A DNA stretch of 64,000 nucleotides from Thermothelomyces thermophilus ATCC 42464 (Eukaryota > Ascomycota > Sordariomycetes > Sordariales > Chaetomiaceae), in assembly GCF_000226095.1 (NCBI RefSeq), contig NC_016473.1, positions 248,001-312,000 of the forward strand. The letters run 5' to 3'. The position numbers were made by a program, and so were the translations under genes. Below, piece by piece: positions 1 through 13,300 of this stretch. Every line of letters starts with the position of its first letter. Position 1 is the first letter of the stretch. Under the pieces are notes generated by a model. It was not told where the DNA came from. It was given only the letters and a program-made list of their open reading frames with translations, and made no database searches.

Positions 1-3000
1 AACACGGAACTGTATAAATAGAATGGACGCTTGATTCGACTTGCCTAGTAGAGCGATAAGATAAGGGACAAGATAAGGGAACTCCGACGTATCGTAGAAA
101 CTATTAAAGAGGAATAGCCTATAATATACGATAGGCCTAATAGCTATACCAAGTATTTTGACGATTAGTAACTTAGCTACGATGTATAGAACCTAGAGTA
201 CTAGTTTATACGTATAAACTGTGGAAAAGATAAACATATATAGGAAAACTACTAGAAGAAACACTCCTACCTTAGCATTAGAGTACCTATAGTCTATATA
301 TAGTGGGAAGGATTTGGAAAAGAATTCTAATACCTTCTAGGTAACGCTACGCGACTATACCTACGATACGAGGCATATATACAAGTGCCCTAGTTCTAGT
401 ATATATTATACGAATGCCGATACTACTTTCGCGACAAATTCGAAAACAATTACTAGCCGACCTAACAAGGAAATAAGGACAGAAGCCTCTACCCTATAGA
501 ATAGGTCTATAATATAGGAAATGGAGCAGCTGAATTGCTCTAGAAGATCGAAGCCTACGATCTAGAAGGCATTATAGTAGTACTAAAACGAGCCTGGCCT
601 AGGTACTGCGGAATAAGACAAGATATATAGGACTTGTGCCGGAGTAATGACTGCCTCTACCACGTAGATAAAAAGAAATCGCGGATCTAGGAGCTTTAGC
701 TAAAGCTATAGTATATACAACGGAAAGTAGAATAGACCTAACAGTAGGAAGCTACTAGTACTTAATAGCTTATAGAAATAAGTACGATTAACGAAGCTGC
801 TATTAGCCAAATAACCGAAGAGGTTAGTACTGACCTAGGAAACAGGTTAAGGCCTTCCGAGGGGCCCGAAAACCATTAACGCCTATATAGCGGCAAGTAG
901 TAGCGTAGTATAGGAGGAACTAGCGTAAAAGACCATTATATCGAGACCTCCCGGCAGAAATATAGGAAATCGCTATAATCTTTAGGCGACAGTAGTAAGA
1001 TAAGTGATTATAGATAATAGCATAATAGAAATAGCACGAAATGCTCGTACTAGTAGATAGTAAAGTAGAGATAAACCTGATTTTACCGACACTTGTAAAT
1101 TAGCTATAGATACCCTAGAAAATGAAGCAGAAGTATAGTATAGTCAAAGGGCTATTTCTAATATAATAGGTATATAAGGAGACTAAACTAATTAACATTA
1201 CTATAATAGGGAAGACTATAGTAGTTATATTTAGTATTATAGATATAGGCAACGATAAAGATATAATATTAGGGTTACTATAGTATGAAGATTACGACCT
1301 AGATATTAGCTAGAAGAATAGTAGCCACCTACGACCCTAAACGGAGTTATATTTAACTAGCAAGATAGGGAGCGTATAAGGATCGCGAGCAGACGATACT
1401 TAGGGGAAGGCATATCCTATAGATCTATTACAAGAGACGGACAATGGTAGACAGACCACTATAGACTCTAGAAGAAGCGGTATAACGATACCGACATTAC
1501 GATAGGAGGAACGAGCTAAACTACCGATAGCTATTCTCTCCGTTAACGAATGTAGAGCACTATAACTAGAGTAGTAGGTTAAGACAGGAGAAATCGCTAG
1601 CATTACTATAGATAGAACCAAGTTTGTATACTATTAGAAAGCTAAGAGACAAGATAAGACTAGGGAAGTATTAAAGGAATATAAAGGATACCTAGCATTT
1701 AAACTAAAGTATCTAGAAGGATTACTAGAATATGGCCTATAGGATTATAAGATCAAGCTTAAGGAAGGAGTATGACTAAAGTTCTTTAAGATTTACTATA
1801 TAAGCTAGATATAAAACGAAGAACTTAAGCGATATTTAGAGGAGAATCTTTAAAGAGGATATATCTACCTATTGATATTGCTAGTAGGCTACCTAATCCT
1901 ATTTATACCTAAGAAAGATAGAAAGCTATAGTTATATATCGACTATTGGTAACTTAATAAATAGACCGTGAAGAACTAATACCTATTACTGCTAATCTCA
2001 CGGCTCCGAGATTAGTTAATAGGAGCCTAATATTTTACGTGTCTTGACTTGCCATCGGCCTATAACTATATATAGATCAAAGAAGGCAACGAGTAGAAAA
2101 CGGCCTTTAGAATACCCTATAGCTACTATAAGTACCTCGTTATGCTATTTAGACTTATAAACGCGCTAGTAACGTTCTAAGCCCTGATTAATCAAGCTAT
2201 CCGACCCTTTCTCGACAAATTTATAGTATATTATCTTGACGATATACTTATCTTCTCCAAAACGATAAACAAACACTAGAAGTATATAAGAGTAGTACTA
2301 GATGTATTATATACGTATAAGCTATTAGTTAACAAGGAAAAGAGCAAATTCCATGTTAGGAAGACAGTGTTTTTGAGATACGAGATATCCCTAGGACAAA
2401 TTCGGATAGAACCTTTAAAGGTTAAAGCTATTACAGATTAGTTATAACTGACGTTAGTCACGGAAGTACGAAGTTTTATCGGATTTACAAACTTCTACTA
2501 GATGTTTATTAGGAACTTCGGAGCGATCGTACGACCTTTATATAAACTTACCAAGAAGAACGCTAAATTCTAATAGGAAGAGTAATATAAGCAAGTATTT
2601 ATATAGATCTATAACGCTATTACTAAAGATCTAGTACTAGTATTACTAGACCCTAAGAAGCTATTTAAGGTAGAAACGGACGCTTTAGACTACGCTATCG
2701 GAGGATAGTTAGGATAACGAAACGAACAAGGAAAGCTACATCCTATAGCCTTCTTTTTAAAGAAGCTCGATAGACTACATCTTAATTATCCGATCTATAA
2801 CAAGGAACTACTTACGATTATCGAAGCTTTTAAAGAATAATAACTATACCTTAGTAGTATAATCGAACCAATATAAGTATATATAGATTATAAGAATTTA
2901 TAATACTTTATAATGATAAAAGAGCTTAACAGACGATAAATACAATAGGTAGAATTCCTTATAGAATTCAATTTTGAGATCTGCTATAAGAAGGGTAAAG

Positions 3001-4870
3001 AGAACGTACAAGTAGATGCCTTAAGGCGACAAACGGATTATATAGAAGGACGAACAGAAATAACACTATCGTTATTTAAGGAACGAATAGATAGAACGCT
3101 ATATCACGAAATGTAGACACCCGTAGAAGATGATCTACTTGACTTGTTCCTAGAATGTTATATAATCTTTCGAGAAGAAAGGATTAACAAGACATAGTAT
3201 TAAGTAATACCTGGACTAGTAGTACCTAACGGAGTAGAAAAAAAGATAGGAAACTCTGGTACCGAGGCAAAGTATATATCCATGATAGGGATCAATAGCT
3301 ACGAATGATTTGAGAACTTTATAAATCGAAACTTAGAGGATATAAAGGAGTTATAAAGACTATTATATAAGTTAAGAAATACTACGACTTTCTATAGTTA
3401 ATGGTACGAGTTAAGGAAGTTATATAGAACTACGATATCTGCAATCGAAGTAAAACGGCATAATATAAGCTATATAGGCTACTTTAGCCACTGCTAATAG
3501 CTAATAAACTATAGAGTTTAGTTATAATAGACTTTATTATAAAACTGCCAGAATTTAAGGACACGGCTATAGGGGTAATCTACGATAGTATTCTTATTAT
3601 AGTAGACTGCCTGACTAAATAGGTATACTTCTTTCCCTATAAGGAGTCCTAGATAGTAGAACAGTTAATAGACGTAATCTATTGGTAAGTCGCATTAATA
3701 TACGCTTAGCTATAGGAATAGATTACTAATAGAGACACTAAGTTTGTATTAAAGTTCTGGTAAGCGTTAATATAACAATTAGGCGTTAATAGCAAGCTAT
3801 TAACGGCATATTACCTATAGACTAATAGACAAACGGAGCGACTAAACTAAGTTATTAAGCAATACCTCCGTTCTTACGTTAACTACTAGTAAGATAACTA
3901 GGTTATACTATTACTAATAGTATAACTCGCTTATAATATAACGCTAATAGAAACGACTAAAGTTATACCGTTCTTCGTAAACTACAGATATAAAGCAGAC
4001 CTTAGGTAAGGACTAGAGGTCATAGTACCAAGAGCAGTAGTCAAAGTAGAACAAATATATATACTATATAAGAAGCTTAAAAAGGAACTCGAGTTTGTCA
4101 GAACCAGAATGAAGAACTACTACGACAAACACAGGCTCAAGGGACCTTGCCTAGAGAGGGGAGACAAAGTCTATCTAATTATATAAAACCTATAAACTAA
4201 ACGACTAAGTATAAAGCTAGACTTTAAGAAGATCTTTATTATCAAAGAACAAATCTCGATATCTAACTACTAACTATTATTACTATTATCTATATAACTA
4301 TAGATAGATGTTTTTTATATTTTACTTCTTAAACTAGTGCCAAAGAACGCTAAAATCGCTATAAATATCAAAGTAAAGGATAAAGAAGAAGAATACGACA
4401 TCAAAGAAATTCTAGATTTATATATCATTAATAGAGAACTATAGTACCTAGTTAAATAGCTTAATTTTAGACTAGAAGATAACTTATAGGAACTAATTAA
4501 GAACCTAAGTTACCTTAAGAAACTAGAGTAGTTCTACTAGTAAAATCCTAACCAGCTATAAGAACTAGCTCTAAAGCCTATTCCCTAATAGAAAAAGAGG
4601 GGAACCTGCCAGAATTAGGACTAAGATCTAACCCGATCGACTTCTAATCGAGCACGTCAAAAGTACCTAACGCCTAAGCCTAACCTGCGAGGATCTATAT
4701 CTCCGACATCGGTAGAGAAATATCTAGTTCTTCCTCCTCCTCTAGACGAGCTACGCTACGATAAAAAACTTTGGTACTATAATTATATAGGGATTACTAT
4801 AAACGACGTAATCAACTTAAACGGCTTAGTATCTAAGTAAGAAGCGCCTTAGTCTTAGTAATCTCTTTTA
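1..4870 (+). pseudogene. gag-pol polyprotein of family 1 copy A, RIP-inactivated
   Basis: The order seen is late gag (1 to ~1000), retropepsin near 1045-1310 (LVDSK at ~1051, from the DSG catalytic motif), and RT ~1860-2520 with the intact catalytic box YYLDDILIF at ~2228-2250. RNase H runs ~2640-3040 (ETDA at ~2673). Integrase runs ~3400-4190, with the first Asp in IDFI (~3530), the second in NRDTKF (~3730) and Glu in the TERL segment (~3836). A chromodomain lies at ~4390-4515 (YDIKEILD ... YLVK). A Gln/Trp-rich tail follows to ~4870. Stops are TAG or TAA where the family has Gln or Trp, for example TGG to TAG in the RT. The protein would reverse transcribe and integrate the element; this copy is dead. 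Copy B shows the missing gag start. Confidence 0.9.
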
Positions 4871-5277
4871 AAACCTTCTCTTACTCTAATAAATTCGAAA
4901 AGACTAAGATAGTTAGTAACCTAGGACTATAAAGGAAAATAACAAAGAACCTATAGATATCTATAATGTTCAGGCTATTATACTTCTTACCTATATAAAT
5001 ATAGTTCTAATACTTATTTAAACCCTCTATTATTATATAATACTTTTGTAGCTTTATATTCTAATAATGCTTATAAGGTATAGTAACCTTATAACCCTCT
5101 TGCTTAATCTTAATTATAATAGTATATTATTTATACTTAAGATTATAATAGTTCCTAAGAATATAATCAGCTATAGTAAAAGGAAGCTAGTAGAAGAAGG
5201 ATATTACCTATAGGGGAAAAAAGGGGTATTAGTAGTATTTAAAACAAGTTATAAGAAGCTTTCGGGTCAAAAGCCCT

Positions 5278-5292
5278 AAAGAGGGGGCATTA
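5278..5292 (+). promoter_or_regulatory. polypurine tract before the family 1 LTR (copy A)
   Basis: The run AAAGAGGGGGCATTA directly precedes the LTR start. A purine run at this place primes plus-strand synthesis in LTR retrotransposons. Copies B and C show the matching pyrimidine run just inside their left LTRs (near 51485 and 61220). Confidence 0.7.
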
Positions 5293-5744
5293 TATTACAA
5301 GCTAACTATATACCGCGACCTAGTAAGGCGTAGCAGGCTAAACGAGCCACCAATTAGGAAGGGCACGGAGCAAGGCTAACATGGGATCGCTAGGGAGCGT
5401 AGGCTACTACAGGCAAATAATTGCCAAAAGGGAAAGATAGCAAAGGATAGCTAACTACTAAAGGCGATCCTAGGGCAGGCTAGAAGGGGACTATAAGCGA
5501 CCGATAAAAGTATATATATATATAAATAATCACTTGTTATAGTAGACTCTAGGAGTTTACTAGTGATAGTAACCTATAATTATAGTACTTATACCAAGTA
5601 TCGCTAACTACTGTAAGAGATAACTCTAGTGTTGTTATAAACCCTTTGGCTTTACCGAATCCCTTAGACGACCTATACGCTTGTCCTGCTTAATTTACCT
5701 CTGTCTGAACCCTTTTAGAAGAAGTCTGAGTTGGGTTTGTCACA
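5293..5744 (+). repeat. 3' LTR of family 1 copy A
   Basis: 452 bp, the same length as the LTRs at 51028-51479, 58186-58637 and 60761-61212, which read in reverse. It begins TATTACAAGC (TGTCACAAGCC in the better copy at 58637) and ends TTTGTCACA. It holds a short TA microsatellite near 5512-5525. The 5 bases after it, GATAG, belong to the host LINE. Confidence 0.92.
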
Positions 5745-7418
5745 GATAGCTAGGAAATAGAGGATATAATAGTAAAGGCTAGGGTCCTATAGGGGTTACC
5801 TCTCTCCCCTATACTATTTATCTTCTATATAGCCTCCTTCTATTAGGTAATTTACTAGGCTAGCCCTATAATTAGTTTAATAGGCTTTACTAATAATATT
5901 AACCTTCTAGCCTTTAGGAGGGCTAAATAGGCTTATAACGGTTAGCTATAAAAGGCTTAGAAAGCCTATCTATAATAGGTAAAGACCTAGGGTATAGCTT
6001 TTGCCCTAGAAAAGTACAAACTTATCTACTTTAATAGGGGCTAGAAATAGTAATTATAATTACTAGAGCTTTTACAGCCTAGAGAGGGTACTATAACTAT
6101 AGCCCCTTTAACGTTAGCTAGATTCCTTAGGGTCTAGCTAGACTAAAGGCTATAGTAAGGCCCCTACTATATAAAGGTAGCTAAGAAGCTAGAAACCAAG
6201 GAGTATACCCTAACTAAGCTTACTATAAACACCTAGGGCCTCAGCCTCCTATAGGTATTTAAGGTCTATACCAAATATATCTATAGTACCCTAGCTTATA
6301 GGGCCTCGAACTTCTATAAGCCTACTAAGCTAGGGGGTAAGCTAGAAGGCCCTACTAGGGAACTATCGAAGGCCTAATACAAGGCCCTTCAAGTAATTAC
6401 TAGGGCCTATAAGGCTACCCCTATCTAGTGCCTCGAAACGGAAGCCTAGGTATTACCCTTTAACCTTTATCTTAATAAGAGGCTAGCCGACTTTAAAGCT
6501 AAACTCGACTAGCCACTCCTATACACTAGGGTAGGCCTAGGGGCCTCCTAGGTCCCTATAAGAGCTCTTATCTAGTAGGCCTATAATAGGCTAAGTTAGA
6601 GGTTCTAGAAGAGAAGGGCTAGGGCAAGGGGCTAGGAGCTAAAGCCTATAGCCCTAGAGGTAGTAAGGTTAATAGTCTGGTAATAGGTTTAGGAGGGTTA
6701 TAGAGGGGGTTAACCCCCCCTATAGACCTTATAAAAAAGGCTATAGGCTATAGAACTAGCTATAGTAGCTAGCTAGAGCAACCACTAGAGGGCTAACTAA
6801 GCTAGTAAGAGGATATAGTATAGGTTAGATAAGGACCCCTTATACCTAGGTTTTATAGGAGAAGGCCTATAAAGGCACTAGGGCCTAATAAAGGCCTAGA
6901 GCTCCCTACTAGTATAGGCCTATATAGGTATTATTAGCCTCTATAACTTCCTTTTTAAGGTTTAAGTCCTAGGGGTTAGTACCCCCTACTATACCTATAG
7001 CCAAGGGAGGGAAACTATAGAGTACCTAATCATATAGTACCTAAACCTACCAAGAAGCTAAACATAGGAATCCTAGGAAATATTGTTGTAAAGGGACCTA
7101 GACCTTGTTCTATAGGGTATAGGGGCCTATAACCATCGTTTGGCAAGGAAGGTTCTATAGTGGCTAATAGACCTAGGGAGGCTCCTAGAATACTACCTTA
7201 TAAGGAGGCTAGACTAGGAGGGAAGGCCTCTATAGGGCTACTCTAGCCACTTCTCCTTTTCTTTATAGTATATTAGTACTCTTAATTAGGCGTTAGAGGT
7301 AGGATAGAGGTTTTTATCCGGCCTATTAGGTACGGTTTCCTTTATATATAACTAGAGAGGTTCTAGCATGCTTATTAGTATAATAGCATAGGACTAATAA
7401 TAATAATGATAATAATAT
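5745..7418 (+). pseudogene. Tad1-like LINE, 3' half of ORF2 with (TAA)n end
   Basis: This is the 3' part of a non-LTR retrotransposon. It starts in the RT domain just before the segment equivalent to the GFADD catalytic loop (GFTNN-like here, ~5880-5900, Asp lost by G-to-A). It continues through the thumb and the long C-terminal region typical of fungal Tad1-type ORF2, including a GRETIEYLI-like Cys/His motif near 7010-7035. The 3' end is a (TAA)n microsatellite at ~7394-7418, the same kind of end as the inverted copy at 30727. The 5' half must lie beyond copy A, left of the window. Stops are RIP-type. Matching copies lie at 23512-26546 (+) and in three - strand pieces from 30727 to 59497. 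Confidence 0.88.
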
Positions 7419-7543
7419 AAACCTCTATAACCTAGGAGCTATTTCTTCCCTATTATCATCAGACTATAGTCCCTTCATATATATATTATCTATGTAAACG
7501 TAGTAGGTATCTAGAATCAAGTTCTAGAAGATCTAGGTCATTA
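7419..7543 (-). repeat. fragment of family 3 gypsy (RT region)
   Basis: This stretch closely matches 38733-38853 in the long family-3 element, including the segment that encodes the YLDD-type RT box on the - strand (YLDN here). It is cut on the left by the LINE 3' tail and on the right by the TIR of the pogo-like element. Only about 125 bp remain. Confidence 0.75.
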
Positions 7544-7699
7544 ATATTAATTATATATATATTAGTTATATACCAAATTTAGCTACTAAATCTCTACTAA
7601 TTTAAACCCCTAAATATATACTACTAAGATATTAATATTATAAGCTAGTTTACTGCAAATTCCTCTTTTCTTATAATATACAAAGTCTACTCTACCTTT

Positions 7700-9160
7700 T
7701 TAACGATAGCTAACTTAAATCTTGATTAAGAACGCCGTATCTAAGCTATAATCCGAGTACTCGAATAGAAAGATATCCCTAGTATTTAACAAGCTACTAT
7801 CCTCTTTAGAGTCCCCTAATCAACGCTTATAGACCGTCTTTCTAGTCAGTATAAGAGTATTCGAGCTTCTAGAGAGCCATAATAACGCCTATTAAATATA
7901 GAAGAAGCTTGCCTTATTCGAGCTATCTACTAACTTAATACCTAGGGCTAGCTAATGTCTATCTTGGCTATAAAAAATCTAGCTAGCTAACTCCTCTTTA
8001 TAAAGAAGGATATAAAACCTCTTAGAAAGTGCTAGTATTCTAACTTTCTTATATACCATCTAGAGGTTTAAACGTAATACTCTTATATATTAGATTAGTC
8101 CTAGAAAGATGCCCTTGATTACTGAACTTTAGAGTGATAGTTTAAACTCTTCTAGATTACCTAGCTTATATATAATATTATTAATAATAATATTGATAAT
8201 ATAGATAAGAAGGGCTATATAAAGGGTATTAGGGATATTTTAATAGTTATTATACCTTATAATATAAGGTATAAAAGCTAAACTCTATTTAGCCTACTAA
8301 TTATAAATAGGTATTAATTATTAAGTATATTAATATTAATAATTATATTTTACCCCTAGTTATAATCTTTAAAGGTATTTAAATTAAAGAATTATAAATT
8401 CCTTAAGACCTTAACCTATGTATTATTATTTAAGTTAGTCTAAATAGTTAGATTAATTATAGTATTATAATAGAATAGATTAGGTACTTTAAATAATATA
8501 TAGTACCTTAAATAGTTAGTTAGAATTATCTTCTTCTTCTAGATAGCTATATAAGTTATATATTACTATAGTTTATTAAATTATATACCTCCTATAATAT
8601 TATCTCCCTCTACTTCTTACTATACTTAACCTATATACTATAACCCCTAGATATTAATATCTTTAGCCCTCTAATATAGTAATATTACTAACTTATTATA
8701 GAAATTACTCTCGTTAATATAATATAATTTAATAACTACTAGTTCCTTAACTTTTACTCCAAGGTATATAAAATAATATAGACGAACATTACTAGTATAT
8801 AGAAAGAGGCTAGGCTAATTCCATTTCACCTAATAAAGGTTCTTAACCTCTAAAAGTCTAATATAGATATACTAGAAAAGGAGGTATCTTTCTATTCTAA
8901 TAGTAGAGAGACACTCTTTTCGTTTAATAGCCTTATAGAGGAACTATCTAGAGTTTATAATAGCCTATTAAAGAAGGCAATTACCTATCTAAAATAAGAC
9001 TTTCTAACCTTATAAGTAAATAATCTTATACTAAATATTCTAAACTAGGGGCTTATTAAGAAAAGGACTAATAGTTAGAAAAAGACTGCCAAAAAGCACT
9101 TTTACAAGGTATATATACTTATAATTATAGCCATCTAAGAAAGGATAGATAAGAGAGCTA
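7700..9160 (+). pseudogene. pogo/Fot1-type transposase of P1, RIP-inactivated
   Basis: A DDE_1-superfamily transposase that would bind the TIRs and move the element into TA sites. The frame shows an N-terminal Psq-type helix-turn-helix (~7725-7850; ERRIQA then IPSI ... STLIDRL), a CENP-B/Tc5-type DNA-binding domain (~7890-8090), and the second catalytic Asp in LLLLDSY (~8535-8555). The hallmark LQPLDINIFSPL follows (~8635-8670, QPL-D being conserved in the family), then GLIPFHLIKVLNL (~8810-8850). The Lys/Arg/Gln-rich C-terminal tail continues into 19578-19650 beyond the nested element. Stops are at Gln/Trp positions. The opposite strand also shows a fairly open frame here, but the domain match fixes the + strand. 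Confidence 0.85.
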
Positions 9161-9255
9161 CCTAGTGGTTAGTGCTAACTAATTAGTTCAGGACTACCTA
9201 CCTGTCTCCCGACAGGTAGGGCCAAAACCCCCGGACATGCCAATATAGCCGGACA
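9161..9255 (+). repeat. left TIR of P2
   Basis: Pairs in reverse with 19482-19575. It contains an inner perfect hairpin, CCTGTC-TCCC-GACAGG, at ~9201-9216. The outer end is next to the target TA at 9159-9160. Confidence 0.88.
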
Positions 9256-9439
9256 CATCGCTATCAAATTTCCCATATAATTACATCTTTACAAAAGGTG
9301 CCATCAAGTTCAATTACCATTGCAATAACAGCCTCAAATAGCGGTAAATAGTTCAATTGTAAACTAGGCTCTGAAAAGCTTAAAAACGTAGTAAAATTCA
9401 ATTCTACCCGGTTATAACTAGTCAAACAACAGGTCATAT

Positions 9440-9990
9440 GACTTACCTTCGTCTCTCTCTCCCTCTATATTATACCCCCTATCCCTATCACACTTAACGC
9501 TCTTAATTATAGTAGTACCTTCTCTTATACCTTCTCTTTTAGCCTCCTAGTAATGGTTATTATCTTCTATCTCTAGTATTGCTACTATAGACTTATAGGC
9601 TTATTACTTCTTAAACCTCCTAATATCCTTGATAATAGCTATATATAGAGACTCCTTCTTAACCTTAGATAGAGATAGTGACTCGATATACTCTTCCTAC
9701 CTATCTTTACTATCTATAAAGTTAAATCTGTTATTATCACTATCGTCAATTGACATTGTAGTCGTACCGCTAATCTATATCCTAGGACGTTTAGAGGATA
9801 AGAGTTTGACTTCTAATAATGGTTTCTTAGCTAACTAGGGGATTAGGACTTCTTTTCTATCTCTAAAGTCGAAAAATGCCAGTGGCTAACGCTCCTTTAG
9901 TAGAACCTAGAGAGGGTCGTTATCGTCAAGAGGAAGATAGTTATTCTTATTAGTCTTTTCTAGGAATTTGGTAAAGGTTACTATATAAAG
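9440..9990 (-). pseudogene. C-terminal tail of P2 transposase
   Basis: Read on the - strand, this is the continuation of the P2 transposase after the gypsy 2a insertion. It is a long, charged, low-complexity tail with few stops, for example KERQPLAFFDF-like and then Asp/Asn/Arg-rich stretches, ending near 9440. The open frame on the + strand at 9629-9838 is its shadow. No catalytic motif is expected in this part. It is less mutated than the DDE core. Confidence 0.6.
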
Positions 9991-9995
9991 GCAAC

Positions 9996-10323
9996 TATTA
10001 TAGGCCTAGGCTACACCTAGGCTAGACAATGCCTAGGCTTTACCTAGGTATGGAATAGACCTACTCTACCCTACCTACCCTGCCTTACAAGTCCGTAGAG
10101 CGTTTGTTACTCGTTCGTAACTCGTCCGGTAGATATACGGCCAAGGCCCGGTTAGGGCCTGACCTAGAGCCTAACCAGGCCCTACCTAGGTTATATATAT
10201 ATATATATTAGTTAAAAGGTACTCCTCTATATAACTCTTATATTCTTCTTCTTTTTACTCTCTATAGTAGTTAAATAGAATATTAATACTTATCTATAGA
10301 TGCTATAAGGCTAGTATATTATA
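9996..10323 (+). repeat. 5' LTR of family 2 copy 2a
   Basis: 328 bp, starting TATTATAGGCC (TGTTATAGG in the best copy) and ending TATATTATA (CATATTACA in the best copy). It includes the GC-rich inverted repeat GCCCGGTTAGG ... CCTAACC near 10156-10185 and several CCTAGG sites. A TA microsatellite sits near 10193-10209. Confidence 0.92.
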
Positions 10324-10347
10324 TTTTAACTATCTTCTTAGTAGTAA

Positions 10348-10366
10348 TAACTCTCTAAGAGAGTTA
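10348..10366 (+). promoter_or_regulatory. conserved palindrome just downstream of the 5' LTR (2a)
   Basis: TAACTCTC-TAA-GAGAGTTA, 25 bp inside the LTR. In copy 2c the same place reads TAACTCCC-TAA-GGGAGTTA on the element's sense strand (47199-47217). Lying in the leader between primer-binding site and gag, it could form a hairpin in the genomic RNA; that role is inference. Confidence 0.55.
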
Positions 10367-10392
10367 TTAATAATATAGTTATAGTAGATTTA

Positions 10393-13300
10393 AGAATATA
10401 TAGGCCCTTAGGCCTAGTAGAATTATAGGAGCTTGTCTACTCCCTTTAAGTAATGGTAAAATAGTAGAATACTACGATCGATACCCTCTAGGTATCTTAA
10501 ACCTAACCTATCCTAACCCCTAAGTTAGCTAGGGTACCTTTTAAAGCTTAGTAGCCGTAATAGAAGTACATCCTAACTAGATAACCTTTTAATAGTAAAA
10601 AGGAACTCTTTATAGTATAGAAGAATATAATAAAATATATCCTTATAGCTAATAGAGATTATATTAGCTCTAATTATAACTAATAGGTCTTTATCTAGGG
10701 AAACCTTATATACTAGGTATAGACCTAAGTTATAGCCTATTACGAATCTATAGGCCTAAAAGTTAGATATAACCTAACCTAGTTCCTCTAATATCTCGAG
10801 AGTATCTTTTCTAACCCCTATAAGAAGATAGTAACCTTATTAAAACTAGAATTCTTATAATAAAGAGATAATAAACCGTTTACTACCTTTACTATTTAAT
10901 TTGAGGCTAAGCTATTAAAGGTAGGTAGCCTCCTTTAGAGTAATAAATTATACCTAATTAAATTATAATAATACCTTTCTCTAAAACTTAAATATATAGT
11001 AGTCAGATAAGGAAATCCTTAGGATAATTATATAATAGTAGTTAAGAAATATTATAAGATTACTATAGATCTTAAGACTCTTTAGTTTAATAATAAATAT
11101 TAGTAAATATAAAGGTAGTAGGTAATACCTAAACTATAGAGAGAGAAGGATATAGATAGAGATATACTAATGATTAGAATTAACTTATTATATATTAACC
11201 TATAGAAGAAGGGACCTAATAAAGATAGGATAAGAAAGTATAAAGGTAATACCTTATAGGTAAAATAGGTTAATTTAAAAGTATATATAGCTTAATAGGT
11301 AGTTAGAATATATATCTAATATAGGTAGAAGGATTACTTTATTATTAAATATAACTTTACCCTTACTTTAAGGCTAATATAGTAAAACTAATTAAAAACT
11401 GATATTAATATTTTAGAGGCTAAAGATTAGAAGGAAGATAATAATCCATCTAATAAAGAAGATAGGGAGTAGGGAAAAGAGTAGCCCTTAAGTAAAGTCT
11501 TATAAGGGGGCTAGAAGATTATAACTATTTAGAAGACAAGTTTATAGAGATTAGTAAAAGAATAGATAGACTTCTTTTTCTTATTCTAATCTTCCTTAAC
11601 TTTACTAGCTTTATAAATACCTAAGTAGATAGTAGATATTCTAATTATAATACTATTAGTAAGAGAATATATTAGAAGCTTAGAATTAAATAGATTAATT
11701 TACCTATTATATATATCCTTAGGACTATAACTAGGTTATAACTAAATTAGAAGATTACTTAGATAGCCTATATTATGATAGATATTAAGAGCTAGGAGAG
11801 CTAGGCTATATTTTATATAGTCCTAGGACTTATATATAATATTATATTAGGCCTCTTATAGATAGAATATTAGGAAGTTATACTATATATATATATAGGT
11901 ATTCTTAAGATTAGAATATAATTAGGATTACTTATTTATAAGATCTCTTTATAGCTAAGATAGATAGGAATCTCCTAAATAATAGGTATAATCTTTCTAG
12001 ATATAATATAGAGGGTATAGAAAAAGAAGACTTTTAATACCTTCCTAGTTACTAGTATCTAGGAGATGATAACTATCCTAGAATTAAGATACTAATTTGA
12101 TAGAGATAGCTTAGGAAATAGGGGTACCTAATCTAAACCTAATATAGAGTTAAAGGTTACTTTATTAGATAAACTTTATAACTTTACTAACCTTTTTAAT
12201 AAAGAGAAAGCTAATAGACTTCCCTTATATCATGGTATAGCTAACTATTATATTAAATTAAAGGAAGGCCTAGATAAAAAGATTCTTAAACTCTTTTAAG
12301 GGCCTATCTATAATATATTATAAGATTATTTATTAGAAGTCTAAAAGTAAGTTATTAATTCACTAGATAAGGGATAGATCTAAGCTAGCTCTTCCTTAGA
12401 TATTACCTTTATCCTCTTAATAAGGAAAGTAAATAGGGGATAAAGGTTCTATATTAACTATTAAATATTAAATAATATTATAAAATAAAATTAGTACCTC
12501 TTTTTACTTATTAAGGAGATACTTTACTCCCTAGCTAGAGCTAAATAATTTATAAAGTTTAATATCTGGGTAGCCTTTTACTATATTAGATTATAGAGGG
12601 CTATAAGTATTTAATGATATTTTAGACCTACTTTAGCCTCTTTAAATAGCTTATCTACCTATTTAGATTTATAGGTATATTTATAACTTTCTAATAATAT
12701 ATTAATAATATTTTTAGCCTAATATTTAGAGACTTTATAATAATATATCTTAATAATATCTTAATCTATACTTTAAATAGTAAAAAAGATTATATAAGGT
12801 AGGTAAAGGATATACTCTAAAGGCTATAGAAAGTAGGACTTATATTAGATCTTAGGAAGTATATATTTACTATAAAAGAAGTTAAATATCTTAGCTATAT
12901 CATAGAGATAAAGGCTTAGGTTTGCCTAGACCTTGAAAAGCTAGTTACTATCTATAAGTAGAAGGTACTATATAAGGTTTAGAAAGTATAGAGTTCCCTA
13001 GGGTTTATAAACTTCTATTAAGACTTTATTCCTAACTTCTCTAAGTTAACTATACCTTTAATATAGTTAATTTATAAGAATACCCTATTTTGATAGGAGA
13101 CTAAGGAATAAAAGGCCTTTAAAGCTCTTAAGATAGCTTTTATATTAAAACCTATCTTAGTATAATAGGATCTTAAATAGGAGATAGTACTTAAGGTAGA
13201 TTACTCTAAGATAGTATTAGGAAGGTATTTATCTTAATAAGGAGAAGATAGGGTCCTATATCTTATAATCTACTATTCTATGAAATTATCCCTAGCTAAA

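Larger units (their letters stand above)
1..5744 (+). mobile_element. Ty3/gypsy chromovirus, family 1 copy A (5' part outside window)
   Basis: This is the 3' three-quarters of an LTR retrotransposon. Degenerate gag, protease, RT, RNase H, integrase and chromodomain follow in that order, then a purine-rich tract and a 452-bp LTR. Copies B (51028-58637) and C (60761 onward) belong to the same family on the opposite strand, and the LTRs are colinear and equally long. The right edge abuts LINE sequence: the LTR ends in TTTGTCACA and the next bases GATAG match the LINE at 26271 onward, so the element inserted into the RT part of a Tad1-like LINE. The 5' LTR lies left of the window. In-frame stops are of the RIP type throughout. 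Confidence 0.93.

Noticed and set aside
1400-1621. 73-codon open frame on the - strand (and its twin at 55155-55376 on +)
   Set aside because: Both are antisense to the protease-RT linker of family 1. The sense strand carries recognisable retropepsin and RT. RIP removes stop-forming triplets from the complementary strand (CTA/TTA), which opens such shadows.
7419-7543. Simple TA insertion of P1 into one continuous family-3 copy
   Set aside because: The left flank matches family-3 RT and the right flank matches family-3 gag, which lie ~2.9 kb apart in the full element, and the left flank has no TA at the matching position.
7660-8170. Fairly open - strand frame at the start of P1
   Set aside because: The + strand of the same interval shows the Psq helix-turn-helix and CENP-B-type domain expected at the N terminus of a pogo transposase.
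9629-9838. 69-codon open frame on the + strand
   Set aside because: It is the shadow of the P2 transposase C-terminal tail, which reads on the - strand and continues the DDE frame from 17462 onward.
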